The notes under the pieces: generated by a model
Told to the model about the DNA's origin: nothing
The model's input: the letters and a program-made list of their open reading frames with translations, nothing else
Databases searched by the model: none
Program-made: the position numbers and the translations under genes
Part shown: positions 7,982 to 15,930 of the stretch, one piece after another
Layout of the letters: the number at the start of each line of letters is the position of its first letter
How positions within the stretch are numbered: position 1 is the first letter of the stretch
NCBI GenBank assembly: GCA_021779635.1
Contig: JAJYAH010000016.1
Coordinates: 1-24,177, forward strand
Length of the DNA stretch: 24,177 bases
Reading direction: 5' to 3'
Source of the DNA: Pseudomonadota bacterium
GTDB lineage: Bacteria > Pseudomonadota > Alphaproteobacteria > Rhizobiales > Xanthobacteraceae

Positions 7982-8334
7982 CGGATCGACCTTCCCGCGC
8001 TATTTCCGTGGTGGCAGATGCTCGCCGCGCGCATGTCCTCACGCACCAGACCATGGCCCAGCGTCGCATTGGCGAAGGCCGCGTCGCCGCGTGCTGAAAG
8101 CTTGGTAGTCCCGATGATGGTCGCGCCATTGTCGATCCCGCGCGCGATGCCGATCGCCTGACGGCTCCACGGGTGATGGCGTGCCTCGAACACACAGGAG
8201 AGAAAATCCAATGGGCAGATCCTGGCTTTCGCGATGACGTCCGCACCGAAGCGGCGATGATCGACTGCAACCGGGGCGCCCGCCAGCTGCCGCGCCAAAG
8301 ACTCACCGCCTGATCCGATCGACCCGGTCGTCAT
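7975..8334 (-). pseudogene. Truncated MmgE/PrpD family protein (N-terminal fragment)
   Basis: The 119-residue frame starts at ATG 8334 with AGGGGA about eight bases upstream. It carries typical MmgE/PrpD N-terminal features: a helical start, then NGATIIGTTKLSARGDAAFA and NATLGHGLVREDM, the conserved ANxTLGHGL-type segment. Family members are usually about 450 residues long. Here homology stops just after the REDM segment and the frame ends, immediately overlapping the SDR start. The remaining three-quarters of the gene is missing, which fits a deletion that fused the fragment to the SDR gene. It sits 34 bases after the 3-hydroxyisobutyrate-dehydrogenase-type gene, in operon spacing. Its motif subtype (HGLVREDM) differs from the full-length paralogue at 9442-10842 (LDFDDTHPD), so it is not a simple duplicate. 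Confidence 0.75.
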
Positions 8335-8368
8335 TGCAATCGTCCCCTGGCTCGATCGCTGCCGGGAT

Positions 8369-9262
8369 CTAGCCGCGCATTTCCACGCCGGCCCATTCCT
8401 CGATAACTTTCGCGATCGACGTGAAGTCCGATGAGGGGCCGAATTTGGCGTTGGTGATCGCAAGTATCTGCCGGACGACAGAACCGCAGACCATCGGAAC
8501 GCCCATGGCCTCGGCTTCATCGACGCAAAGCCGTACATCTTTGTAGGAAAGGCCGGTAGTGAAGCCGAAATCAAAGGTGCCGGGAAGCACCGCGCGGGGA
8601 AACTTGTCCTCTGACGCGCTGTTACGTCCGCTGCTGGCATTGATGATGTCGATCAGCACCTTGGCGTCGACGCCGCCCTTGACGCCCATCGCCACCGCTT
8701 CGGAGGTGATCACCAGCGCCGCTGCCGCCATCAGATTATTGGCGAGCTTTGCGGTCTGCGCCGTGCCCGGCTTGTCACCGCAATAAAACAGCTTTCCGAA
8801 ATTCTTCAGGATCGGCTCGACCCTCTCGTAGGTCGCTTTGGGACAGGAAACCATCACCGCGAGCGTACCGTTCGCCGCACCCTTGATGCCTCCGCTGACG
8901 GGCGCATCGACCAGTGTCAGGTTCCTGGGTTTGAATTCTTCCGCGACCAGCTTGGCCGCGCCGGGGCCGCTGGTAGACAAATCGATCACGATGCTGGCGC
9001 GGTTTCCCGCAATGATTCCGTCGGGGCCCAGCGTGACGGCCTTTACGATATCCGGGGTCGGCAGGCTGATCAGGACGATATCTGCCGCGGAAGCGACCTC
9101 CGCCGGCGATTTAGCCAGGTGCGCGCCGCGCGCCTGCAACGGTTTGGTCGCCTCAGTCTGTGTGTCGTAAACGCATAACGAATAGCCGACGTTCAGCAGT
9201 CGCGCCGCCATCGCTCCGCCCATCCGGCCAACGCCAACAAAGCCGATCGTCTCTTCCGCCAT
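8369..9262 (-). CDS. NAD(P)-dependent oxidoreductase, 3-hydroxyisobutyrate dehydrogenase family
   Basis: This 297-residue beta-hydroxyacid dehydrogenase has an N-terminal Rossmann fold with GFVGVGRMG (residues 7-15), the substrate motif DAPVSGG (119-125) and the catalytic Lys172 with Asn176 in GTAQTAKLANNLM. Family members oxidise 3-hydroxyisobutyrate or reduce tartronate semialdehyde and related compounds; the sequence alone does not decide which. The frame could begin at 9307, but ATG 9262 is preferred because AGGGAG lies seven bases upstream and the Rossmann motif then starts at the usual distance. It is the first gene of a minus-strand cluster with the PrpD fragment, SDR and possibly gntR. 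It diverges from the full-length MmgE/PrpD gene across a gap that holds a palindrome. Confidence 0.92.
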   Translation of the reverse strand: MAEETIGFVGVGRMGGAMAARLLNVGYSLCVYDTQTEATKPLQARGAHLAKSPAEVASAADIVLISLPTPDIVKAVTLGPDGIIAGNRASIVIDLSTSGPGAAKLVAEEFKPRNLTLVDAPVSGGIKGAANGTLAVMVSCPKATYERVEPILKNFGKLFYCGDKPGTAQTAKLANNLMAAAALVITSEAVAMGVKGGVDAKVLIDIINASSGRNSASEDKFPRAVLPGTFDFGFTTGLSYKDVRLCVDEAEAMGVPMVCGSVVRQILAITNAKFGPSSDFTSIAKVIEEWAGVEMRG

Positions 9263-9347
9263 CGTTTCACTCCCTGTCGCGCCGCCTGAGGGGTAGGCGC
9301 TCTTCATGTTCTTGTCGCGGCGGACTTGCTTTCGTCAAATGTCCAGA

Positions 9348-9366
9348 TTGTCAGCTAATCTGTCAA
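9348..9366. promoter_or_regulatory. 19-bp imperfect palindrome, candidate GntR operator
   Basis: TTGTCAGCT-A-ATCTGTCAA is an imperfect dyad in which seven of nine positions match between the half-sites. It lies midway in the 179-base divergent gap between the 3-hydroxyisobutyrate-dehydrogenase-type gene and the MmgE/PrpD gene. A GntR/FCD regulator is encoded in the same cluster, and such proteins bind palindromes of this size. The assignment is inference from location and symmetry. Confidence 0.4.
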
Positions 9367-9441
9367 GTATGAGATTGCGGTCGACACGCCACGGCTGACC
9401 GGCCTAGGATTTGGAAAACGTGAAATCGGGGAATTCGCTCG

Positions 9442-10842
9442 GTGCGGCAAGATGAAGGGCAGGGTGCCAGTGCAACGCTGGCGCATTTCGTTGCTGCCAC
9501 GACGTGGACGGATGTCGCGGCGCAGAGTCATGAGGCGAAACGGTCGATCCTCAACTTCTTCGCCACCGCGCTCGGTTCGGCCTATGACCCCGCGGTCACC
9601 GCCGCGCTACGAACGTTGTCGCCCTTCAGCGGCGTTGCAACGTCCACCATCATTGGCCGGCCCGAACGGCTCGATGCGCTCGGCGCGGCGTTCATCAACG
9701 CGATCTCTGCCAACCTGCTCGACTTCGACGATACGCATCCGGACACGATCATTCATCCGGCGGCTCCGGTGGCCGCGCCGGTTCTGGCGCTGGCGCAAAC
9801 GCGCAGGGTTTCCGGCCGCGATGCCATTACGGCCTTTGTCCTTGGGGTGGAGGTGGAGTGCCGAATCGGAAACGCGGTTTCGCCGGGACACTACGCCCGC
9901 GGCTGGCACATCACGTCGACCTGCGGGGTATTCGGCGCGGCGGCCGCCTGCGCCAAGTTGCTGGGCCTGACGGCGGATGGCATCACCAATGCCATCGGCA
10001 TTGCCGCGAGCCAATCGGCGGGCATCGTCGAGAATCTTCCGACCGCGGCCAAGAATGTCAGTGTCGGCGGCGCCGCGCGCAACGGCCTGTTTGCAGCATT
10101 GCTTGCCGCGGAAGGTTACAGTGCTTCTCCCCACGCCATCGAAGGGCCGCTCGGATGGGCACGCGCCATGGGGGACGAACCCGATCTCGGGCGTCTGGTT
10201 GGAGGTCTTGGCGGGACCTGGGAGATCGCGAAAAACACCTACAAGCCCTACCCCGCGGGGATCGTCTTTCATGCCGTGATCGATGCCTGTTTTGATTTGC
10301 GAACCCGGCTGAACCAACGCACTGACGATATCGCATCGGTAACGGTGCAGGGTTCGGCGCTCCTGCTGGCGCGGGGCGATCGTCAGGTTCGCAACGAACG
10401 CGATGCGCGCGTCAGCCTTCACCATTGCGCCGCCTGCGCGCTGTTGCTCGGAGTGGCGGGAATGACCGAATTTGCCGAGGCGGTAGTCTTTCGGCCCGAC
10501 ATCGTGTCGCTGCGTCAAAAAGTGAGGGCGGAGCTTGACACGTCTCTTCCGGACGGCGCGGCACGCGTCAATATCTGCCTGACCTCGGGAGAGATTATCA
10601 GTGCGGCCGTGATGGCGGCGCGAGGCAGTCTTACCAAGCCGCTTCCCGACGGCGACATCGAAGCAAAACTGCGTGATTGTTCAGGGCGCGGCGGAACGGC
10701 ATGGAATGCAACCACTCTTATCGAAGATGTATGGCGGCTGGACAACCTTGACGACGCGTCGCGCTTGATGACAGCGCATCACGCGACGGGAAATACCGAC
10801 TCACTGTCAATTCGCGCCACACGCGACAAGAACGAAGTGTGA
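9442..10842 (+). CDS. MmgE/PrpD family protein
   Basis: This full-length protein has 466 residues, normal for the family that includes 2-methylcitrate dehydratase and cis-aconitate decarboxylase. Typical segments are the helical N-terminus, the LLDFDDTHPDTIIHPAAPV motif near residues 95-113, TSTCGVFGAAAACAKLLGL around 157-175, and the KPYPAG segment in the C-terminal half. The start is a GTG at 9442; an in-frame stop lies at 9421-9423 and no ATG intervenes. The upstream Shine-Dalgarno signal is weak (GGGGA). Members usually dehydrate or decarboxylate small tricarboxylates, but many, including this one, have no settled substrate. It diverges from the dehydrogenase cluster and converges with efeB, separated by only 24 bases. 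A shared pathway with the neighbouring 3-hydroxyacid dehydrogenases is plausible but unproven. Confidence 0.9.
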   Translation: MRQDEGQGASATLAHFVAATTWTDVAAQSHEAKRSILNFFATALGSAYDPAVTAALRTLSPFSGVATSTIIGRPERLDALGAAFINAISANLLDFDDTHPDTIIHPAAPVAAPVLALAQTRRVSGRDAITAFVLGVEVECRIGNAVSPGHYARGWHITSTCGVFGAAAACAKLLGLTADGITNAIGIAASQSAGIVENLPTAAKNVSVGGAARNGLFAALLAAEGYSASPHAIEGPLGWARAMGDEPDLGRLVGGLGGTWEIAKNTYKPYPAGIVFHAVIDACFDLRTRLNQRTDDIASVTVQGSALLLARGDRQVRNERDARVSLHHCAACALLLGVAGMTEFAEAVVFRPDIVSLRQKVRAELDTSLPDGAARVNICLTSGEIISAAVMAARGSLTKPLPDGDIEAKLRDCSGRGGTAWNATTLIEDVWRLDNLDDASRLMTAHHATGNTDSLSIRATRDKNEV

Positions 10843-10866
10843 CCGTTCAGGCCGGGAAGCATCCTT

Positions 10867-12174
10867 TCAGGCGCTGAGCAGGCCTTGTCCGAGGAATGCG
10901 TCCTCATCTTGTGCTCCGGGAAGTACGAAGAAATAGCCGCCGCCAACCGGCTTGATGTACTCCTCAAGGGGTTCGCTGCTGAGACGCTTCTGAACCGTTA
11001 GAAAGCCGGCACTTAGATTGGACTGAAAGCACACGAACAACAGGCCCATATCGAGCTGCCCGGCAGTGGAGATACCACGCGAGTAGTTATAGCCCCGGCG
11101 CAAAATAAGACTGGTTTCGCTTTTCTTATTCCGTGGATTTGCAAGCCGGATATGCGCATCGAGAGCAATGCTCTCGTCCTGCGGATTGCTCGCGTAAGCG
11201 GGCACATCGTGCTCATTGTTCATGCCGAGCGGCGCACCGCTCATCTTGTTCCGACCGATGATCCTTTGCTGCTCTGCGAGTGGGGTACGGTCCCAGCGTT
11301 CGACCAGGTTGCGAATGATGCGTACAACCTGATAGGTCCCGCCTGCAGTCCATGCGGGCTCGTCGCTTCCCGGCTGCACCCAAACCATTCGCTCCATAAG
11401 CGCGGCGTCGCTGACCGCAAGATTGGCAGTGCCATCCTTGAATCCCAGGAGGTTGCGCACGGTGTCCTTGCCGGCCCGCTTGATCGTATGCGGCGGCAGA
11501 AAGCCATCAAGCTTCCAGCGTAGTGCCAAAAGGTCGGGAAGATTCTTGATCACGTCCCGCAACGCGTGGATATTGGTCTCTGAAGTGTTGGAGCAGATCT
11601 GCAGCATGAGGTCGCCGTGGCACGATTTCCGATCGAGCGCGTCGTTGGGGAACTGCTCCATCGTGATGAGACGCCGTGGCTTCGATGCAGCGATGCCGAA
11701 ACGATCATCGAACAGCGAAGCACCGACCGCGACCGTCATCGTCAGGTTGTCGGGATAGATCTGTGGGCCCAACAGCCCTGAATCCGGGGGTGGCAATCTC
11801 GGATCAAGCGTCGGCGCAGGCCCTCCCTGAGTCAGAAGTGCTATTCGTTTCGTTAGGATACGGAGCAGCTTTTCGAGGCCCGCGCGATTGTCCGCAAGCA
11901 CGTCAAATGAGGCGAAGAGTGCAGCGGCCGGCTGCGGTGTAACGACGCCTGCCTGCCGCGGTCCGTAAAACGGCTGCGAGTCGAGTGTCCCGTCGCTTTC
12001 CTGCTCCGCCCGGCAATCCGCGTCAGCCGCGGAGGCCGGTGTCATCCGGAGCGCGGCGAAGCTGCCGGCGCCGAGCCCCTGCAACAGACGCCGACGCGTC
12101 GGTGCTCCGGCTTGCTCGCCAGAATCGTCGCCCGTGACAGCGGCCGGTTGCTGGCCCTCGTTCTTATCCACCAT
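10867..12174 (-). CDS. efeB: Iron uptake deferrochelatase/peroxidase EfeB (Dyp-type peroxidase)
   Basis: The product is about 435 residues long. A twin-arginine signal ([18 protein letters not shown], residues about 27-44) directs folded export to the periplasm. The Dyp-peroxidase signature GFKDG lies at about 244-248, with the catalytic Asp247. A probable haem-ligand His lies at about 341 (DAHIRLANP), with Arg residues in [12 protein letters not shown] after it. EfeB is a haem-binding periplasmic peroxidase that works with EfeO and EfeU in ferrous iron import, and it has also been linked to iron extraction from haem. The frame can start at a TTG (12186) overlapping the efeO stop or at ATG 12174; the ATG is preferred. 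It is the last gene of efeUOB. Confidence 0.93.
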   Translation of the reverse strand: MVDKNEGQQPAAVTGDDSGEQAGAPTRRRLLQGLGAGSFAALRMTPASAADADCRAEQESDGTLDSQPFYGPRQAGVVTPQPAAALFASFDVLADNRAGLEKLLRILTKRIALLTQGGPAPTLDPRLPPPDSGLLGPQIYPDNLTMTVAVGASLFDDRFGIAASKPRRLITMEQFPNDALDRKSCHGDLMLQICSNTSETNIHALRDVIKNLPDLLALRWKLDGFLPPHTIKRAGKDTVRNLLGFKDGTANLAVSDAALMERMVWVQPGSDEPAWTAGGTYQVVRIIRNLVERWDRTPLAEQQRIIGRNKMSGAPLGMNNEHDVPAYASNPQDESIALDAHIRLANPRNKKSETSLILRRGYNYSRGISTAGQLDMGLLFVCFQSNLSAGFLTVQKRLSSEPLEEYIKPVGGGYFFVLPGAQDEDAFLGQGLLSA

Positions 12175-12182
12175 GTGCGATC

Positions 12183-13355
12183 TCAATCCAGACCGAGGGT
12201 TCCGCGCAACTGCGAGAGATCCTCGGCCAATGCAGTAATCGCGCCTTTGAGGGCGTTGCGGTCGGATGCGGAAAGTTTGTCGTAGTTTTGAAACTGCCCT
12301 TCCTGGCCGCGATAACGGCCAAGGAGGGTGTCCACCTTCGAGAAATTCGTCCGAATGCGCGCCTCGAGCTCCGAATTTCGCTTGGCGATCAGTGGGCGCA
12401 ACAAGTTGAAGATCTTCTGCGCGCCGTCGACATTTGCCTGAAAATCCGAAAGATCGGTGCCGCTGTAGCGATCTTCCTCGCCGCTGATCTTGGTTGATGC
12501 GACTTCTTCGATCAGATCCGAAGCCCCGCCAACCATTTTGGCGGGTGGTATGGTGAGCCCGCCAAGGCGGCTTTGCAGGTCCTGCGTGTCCCGCACCAAT
12601 CGGTCGGCCAGCGGCTGCATGCCTGCGGTGCTCTTATCAGCAAATAGCGCTTTCTCGATCCGGTGGAAGCCAGCGAAGGCGGGATCATTTTCCTTCATTT
12701 CAAAGTCATCGGCGCGCGCATCCATGCTCTTGTCGAGATCGCTGAAGAGTTCGGCAACCGGCTCTATGCGCTCATAGTGCCGACGCGTTGGCGCATATAG
12801 ATTCCGCGCCTCGTCCAACTTTCCAGCCTTCACGGCTTCGGCGAAGCGCTTGGTCTGCTCGACGAGATCGCCGACTTCCTTGGCCACGTAGACCTTATAC
12901 TCGGCGAGCGGGCCAACCAGATCCAGCGCGCTCGGCTCGCCCGCTGACGTGCTCGTTGCCGCGGCCGCGACGGTAAGCTCGCCTTTCGGATTGGTGAGCA
13001 ATCCGCATGTCATCTGGTACTGGCCAGCCTTCAGGTTAGCGGTGAGCGACTGCACAAATCCGGGAACGATATTTTCGCGTTCCTCGACTACCGTCACGCC
13101 ATCCAGAATTTCCCATTCGACCGCCCGCTTGCTCTGATTTTTGATTTTGAATGTCGTCTTCCCGGCCGGGACCGATAGGGTGTTAGGTTCACAACCTTTG
13201 TCGGTAATGGTGACGGAGACAGGTTGCGATGCGTCTTGCGCCGCCGCCAGGCCGGGATTGCAAACCGCGACGCCTGCGAACACGGACATTGTGCAGGCGG
13301 TCCACAAAGGCCGACATGCGATACCCGTCGGCGGCACAGAACAGAACGGCCTCAT
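12183..13355 (-). CDS. efeO: Iron uptake system periplasmic protein EfeO
   Basis: This 390-residue secreted protein starts at ATG 13355 with AGGA nine bases upstream. A signal peptide ends near residue 40 (GLAAAQ). Next comes a cupredoxin-like domain at about residues 45-130 ([19 protein letters not shown], then YQMTCGLL), followed by the helical M75/imelysin-like domain. Its HxxE metal motif is visible as HRIE at 231-234. This two-domain form matches full-length EfeO, which is thought to bind iron in the periplasm and pass it to the EfeU permease. It is 28 bases downstream of efeU and closely followed by efeB, forming the standard efeUOB order. All hallmark residues are intact. Confidence 0.94.
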   Translation of the reverse strand: MRPFCSVPPTGIACRPLWTACTMSVFAGVAVCNPGLAAAQDASQPVSVTITDKGCEPNTLSVPAGKTTFKIKNQSKRAVEWEILDGVTVVEERENIVPGFVQSLTANLKAGQYQMTCGLLTNPKGELTVAAAATSTSAGEPSALDLVGPLAEYKVYVAKEVGDLVEQTKRFAEAVKAGKLDEARNLYAPTRRHYERIEPVAELFSDLDKSMDARADDFEMKENDPAFAGFHRIEKALFADKSTAGMQPLADRLVRDTQDLQSRLGGLTIPPAKMVGGASDLIEEVASTKISGEEDRYSGTDLSDFQANVDGAQKIFNLLRPLIAKRNSELEARIRTNFSKVDTLLGRYRGQEGQFQNYDKLSASDRNALKGAITALAEDLSQLRGTLGLD

Positions 13356-13383
13356 TGGCTAATGTCCTTCGAAAGCGGACTCA

Positions 13384-14211
13384 TCAGGCGGTCCGGGAAA
13401 CGGGATGCGGACGCCCCTGCAGGTAGAACATGGACAAGGCCGGCAACAGGAATGCCAAATAGGCGATCACCTCTCCGACGGTCGGGGCGTCCTGGTAGCC
13501 GAAAATGCCCGCCAGCAGCGTCCCGACGAGGCCGTCGCTGGGCAGGATGCCGCTAACATCGAATGCGGTCTTCTGCAGGGCATTCCAAAAGCCGGCTTCA
13601 TGGAACGCGCGGACCGCACCGGCCAAAAGGCCAGCCGCGACAAAAATGATGAACACGCCCGTCCACCGAAAGAACGTCGCAAGATTGAGCTTGATACCGC
13701 CGCGATACATCCCGACACCAAATGCGAATGCGCAGAGAATTCCGAGGACGGCGCCGATCGGCACACCGATGCCGACGTCCTGTTGCACGGTCGCGATCAG
13801 GAAGAACACGGACTCAAGACCCTCGCGACCGACCGCAAGAAACGCCATCGCCGCCAGTGCCAATCCGCGACCATCGCCCGATCCGGTGGCGGCATCGATG
13901 GAGTCGTGCAGCTGGGACTTGATCGAGCGCGCCGCCTTCGCCATCCAGAGCACCATCGACGCCAAGATGCCGGTTGCAATCAAGGCAACGCACCCCTCGA
14001 ACGTCTCTTGCATCCTCTGCGGGAATTCGGCGCCGGCGATTTCCAGTCCAATTCCGAGCGCGGTGCAGATCAGCAGGGCGAGCAGGACCCCGAGCCAGAC
14101 CGCTGGTAGTGCATCCTGGCGGCCGGTCTTTTTGAGATATCCGGCAATGATGCCGACGATCAGCGCAGCCTCAATCCCCTCGCGGAGCATGATCAAGAAC
14201 GCGACGAGCAA
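13384..14211 (-). CDS. efeU: FTR1-family iron permease EfeU
   Basis: This 275-residue inner-membrane protein has about seven hydrophobic helices. It carries both REGxE iron-binding motifs: REGIE at residues 10-14 in the first helix and REGLE at 129-133 in the fourth. This pair defines the FTR1/EfeU permeases. The start is a TTG at 14211, supported by AGGGA seven bases upstream; the next ATG (residue 8) would cut into the first helix. The FTR1 C-terminus is complete (DAPTVGEVIAYLAFLLPALS). It is the first gene of efeUOB. An iron-control-element-like dyad lies about 116 bases upstream, so iron-responsive control through Irr or a Fur-type regulator is likely. Confidence 0.94.
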   Translation of the reverse strand: MLVAFLIMLREGIEAALIVGIIAGYLKKTGRQDALPAVWLGVLLALLICTALGIGLEIAGAEFPQRMQETFEGCVALIATGILASMVLWMAKAARSIKSQLHDSIDAATGSGDGRGLALAAMAFLAVGREGLESVFFLIATVQQDVGIGVPIGAVLGILCAFAFGVGMYRGGIKLNLATFFRWTGVFIIFVAAGLLAGAVRAFHEAGFWNALQKTAFDVSGILPSDGLVGTLLAGIFGYQDAPTVGEVIAYLAFLLPALSMFYLQGRPHPVSRTA

Positions 14212-14326
14212 GAACTGTTCCCTTCGTGTGGCCTTGCAACTAAGGTTGTCCTACCACTGCAGGAACGCTTTCATGATTGGAATCGTTAAAAGATTGCCGC
14301 CTGCGGTACTGTTCCGCGCATTGATT

Positions 14327-14343
14327 TTTAGAATGATTCTTAT
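14327..14343 (-). promoter_or_regulatory. Candidate iron control element (Irr/Fur-type box) upstream of efeUOB
   Basis: The plus-strand sequence TTTAGAATGATTCTTAT has a perfect AGAA-TGA-TTCT core with an imperfect outer part. It resembles the TTTAGAA...TTCTAAA dyads bound by Irr in Rhizobiales. It lies in an AT-rich patch about 116 bases upstream of the efeU start. The iron-uptake operon next to it supports the call; the regulator itself is not in the window. Confidence 0.5.
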
Positions 14344-14466
14344 TTGGAGGCCGGTCACGGCGTTCGCGATCGCCGCTCGGCCACCGTTCCCGTTCGGCAA
14401 GATTTTTCCGGGTCAGGCTCACTTGAGTACTGCAACGTCGTTGGGCACGGCCTTTGAGCGGTCGTA

Positions 14467-14495
14467 TTGACAGGAATAACAAGATAGCTTCAGCT
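14467..14495 (+). promoter_or_regulatory. Possible promoter for the first cobalamin riboswitch transcript
   Basis: A consensus TTGACA (14467-14472) lies about 30 bases upstream of the riboswitch 5' stem, the right distance for a -35 element. The -10 position (near 14490) is weak (TCAGCT), so this is a tentative placement. Confidence 0.3.
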
Positions 14496-14499
14496 GGCG

Positions 14500-14700
14500 G
14501 CGTCTAGGAGTGCCGATCTTGTCAGTCGGCAAAGGGAATCTGGTACGGTTCGCCGGTTGTTGACAGTGAACCAAATCCAGAGCTGCGCCCGCAACTGTAA
14601 GCGGCGAGTCCTTCTTCGGAACGCCACTAGGCTTTTACGACAAAGCCCGGGAAGGCGAAGAAGGATTGTGACCCGCGAGCCAGGAGACCGGCCTGGACAC
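14500..14700 (+). ncRNA. Cobalamin riboswitch controlling NiCoT and porin
   Basis: The element has the conserved adenosylcobalamin aptamer parts in order: AAAGGGAA (14531-14538), GCGCCCGCAACTGTAAGCGG (14585-14604), GCCACT (14623-14628), GGGAAGG (14649-14655) and the B12 box GAGCCAGGAGACCGGCC (14677-14693). A closing P1-like stem pairs about 14500-14508 with 14692-14700, with one mismatch and a G-U pair. Downstream, CGTGCG/CGCACG (14714-14732) can form a hairpin followed by a short pyrimidine run. That could be part of the off-switch together with the GGAGG of the NiCoT gene. It should lower expression of the cobalt permease and probably the porin when B12 is plentiful. Confidence 0.93.
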
Positions 14701-14786
14701 GTCATCCTTCCGGCGTGCGGTGCGCGCGCACGGGGCGGTTCTTTCGCTGCGGTGACATAAAATGTCTTGCGGATGGAGGGGCCGCC

Positions 14787-15855
14787 GTGGCTGCGCACGC
14801 GAAGTCGATTGTTCTGAGGGATCAGTCTGAAGCCGCGCTGCCTGGCCTTCAGGGCCGGATCGTCGGAATCTACAGCATTCTCATTATTGCCAATCTGTCG
14901 GCCTGGATCTGGGCGCTTCATTGCGTTCGCCCTGCAGCCGGTTCTCATGGGAACTGCGGTGCTCGCCTATAGCCTGGGGCTACGTCACGCCATCGACGCG
15001 GACCATATCGCGGCGATCGACAACGTAACACGGAAGTTGATGCAGGAAGGAAAGCGACCGGTCGCCGTCGGCTTTTTCTTTGCGCTCGGGCATTCGACGG
15101 TTGTCGTACTCGCTTCGCTCGCCGTAGCGCTGACTGCGAACGTGCTAAGCGATGAACTCGCCGCTTATCGCGATATCGGCGGCATCATCGGGACATCAGC
15201 CTCGGCGCTGTTTCTCTTTTTGATCGCGATCGCAAATCTCGTTGTATTGCGGGGCGTGTACCGGACCTTTCGGCTTGTCGAGCGCGGCAATAGCGTAGCG
15301 GAAGAGGACATTGATGCTCTGTTGCAACAGCGCGGCTGGCTTGCGAGGCTGTTCAGGCCGCTCTTCAGGCTGGTTTCGCAAAGCTGGCAGCTCTATCCGA
15401 TCGGTCTTTTGTTTGCGCTCGGTTTCGAAACCGCGAGCGAGATCAGCCTGTTCGGTCTTTCGGCTCAGACTTCCAACTCGGTATCCATCTGGTCGCTCCT
15501 GATTTTTCCGGCACTGTTCGCAGCCGGCATGACGCTGGTCGACACCACCGACGGGGTCCTCATGCTGGGCGCGTACGGCTGGGCGTACCGAAATCCGCTG
15601 CGCAAACTGTTCTACAATCTGACCATTACCTCGGTGTCCGTGTTGGTGGCGCTGGTGGTCGGTGGCATCGAGACGCTTGGCCTGATCGCGGATCGATTTC
15701 ATCTACAGGGCGTATTCTGGAATGCGATCTCTGACCTCAACGAAAATTTCGGCACGCTCGGTTACGGCATCGTTGCCCTGTTCGTCGTGAGCTGGGGGAT
15801 ATCGTTCCTGGTCTATCGCTTCAAAAGATACGACCTCTATGGCAGGCTGGAATGA
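14787..15855 (+). CDS. NiCoT-family cobalt/nickel permease with apparent single-base frameshift
   Basis: After correction this is an approximately 355-residue inner-membrane permease with the NiCoT signatures RHAIDADHI (about residue 65-73), LGHSTVV, LGFETASEI and GMTLVDTTDG. GTG 14787 is the likely start, with GGAGGGG just upstream. The frame from there gives the expected N-terminus (LQGRIVGIYSILIIANLSAW) but hits a stop at 14970-14972. Homology continues in the +1 frame from about 14920 (IAFALQPVLMGTAVLAY). One extra T at 14917-14918 explains it: removing it restores ALIAFALQPV. Either the gene is inactivated or there is a sequence error. A conventional caller would report only about 14887-15855 and lose the first helix. 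The B12 riboswitch upstream points to cobalt as the physiological substrate. The porin gene follows after 75 bases. Confidence 0.88.
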
Positions 15856-15930
15856 TTCCAGTCTCGGTTACTTGACGTCTTCATCATCTGGCTGTTTCTC
15901 GATTGGATCGATCGTCGCGGCGGGGGCCCT

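Noticed and set aside
8335..8640. Upstream extension of the MmgE/PrpD fragment frame
   Set aside because: This part overlaps the 3-hydroxyisobutyrate-dehydrogenase-type gene and has no MmgE/PrpD character. ATG 8334 with AGGGGA upstream is the sensible start.
9607..10518. 303-residue minus-strand frame
   Set aside because: Shadow of the full-length MmgE/PrpD gene; Arg/Gly-rich without recognisable motifs.
13405..14470. Long plus-strand frames opposite efeU
   Set aside because: efeU carries both REGxE motifs in the minus strand and fits the operon; the plus frames are low-quality shadows.
14714..14732. Hairpin CGTGCG/CGCACG after the first riboswitch as a full intrinsic terminator
   Set aside because: Only a short, interrupted pyrimidine run follows, so I mention it as part of the expression platform but do not list it as a terminator.
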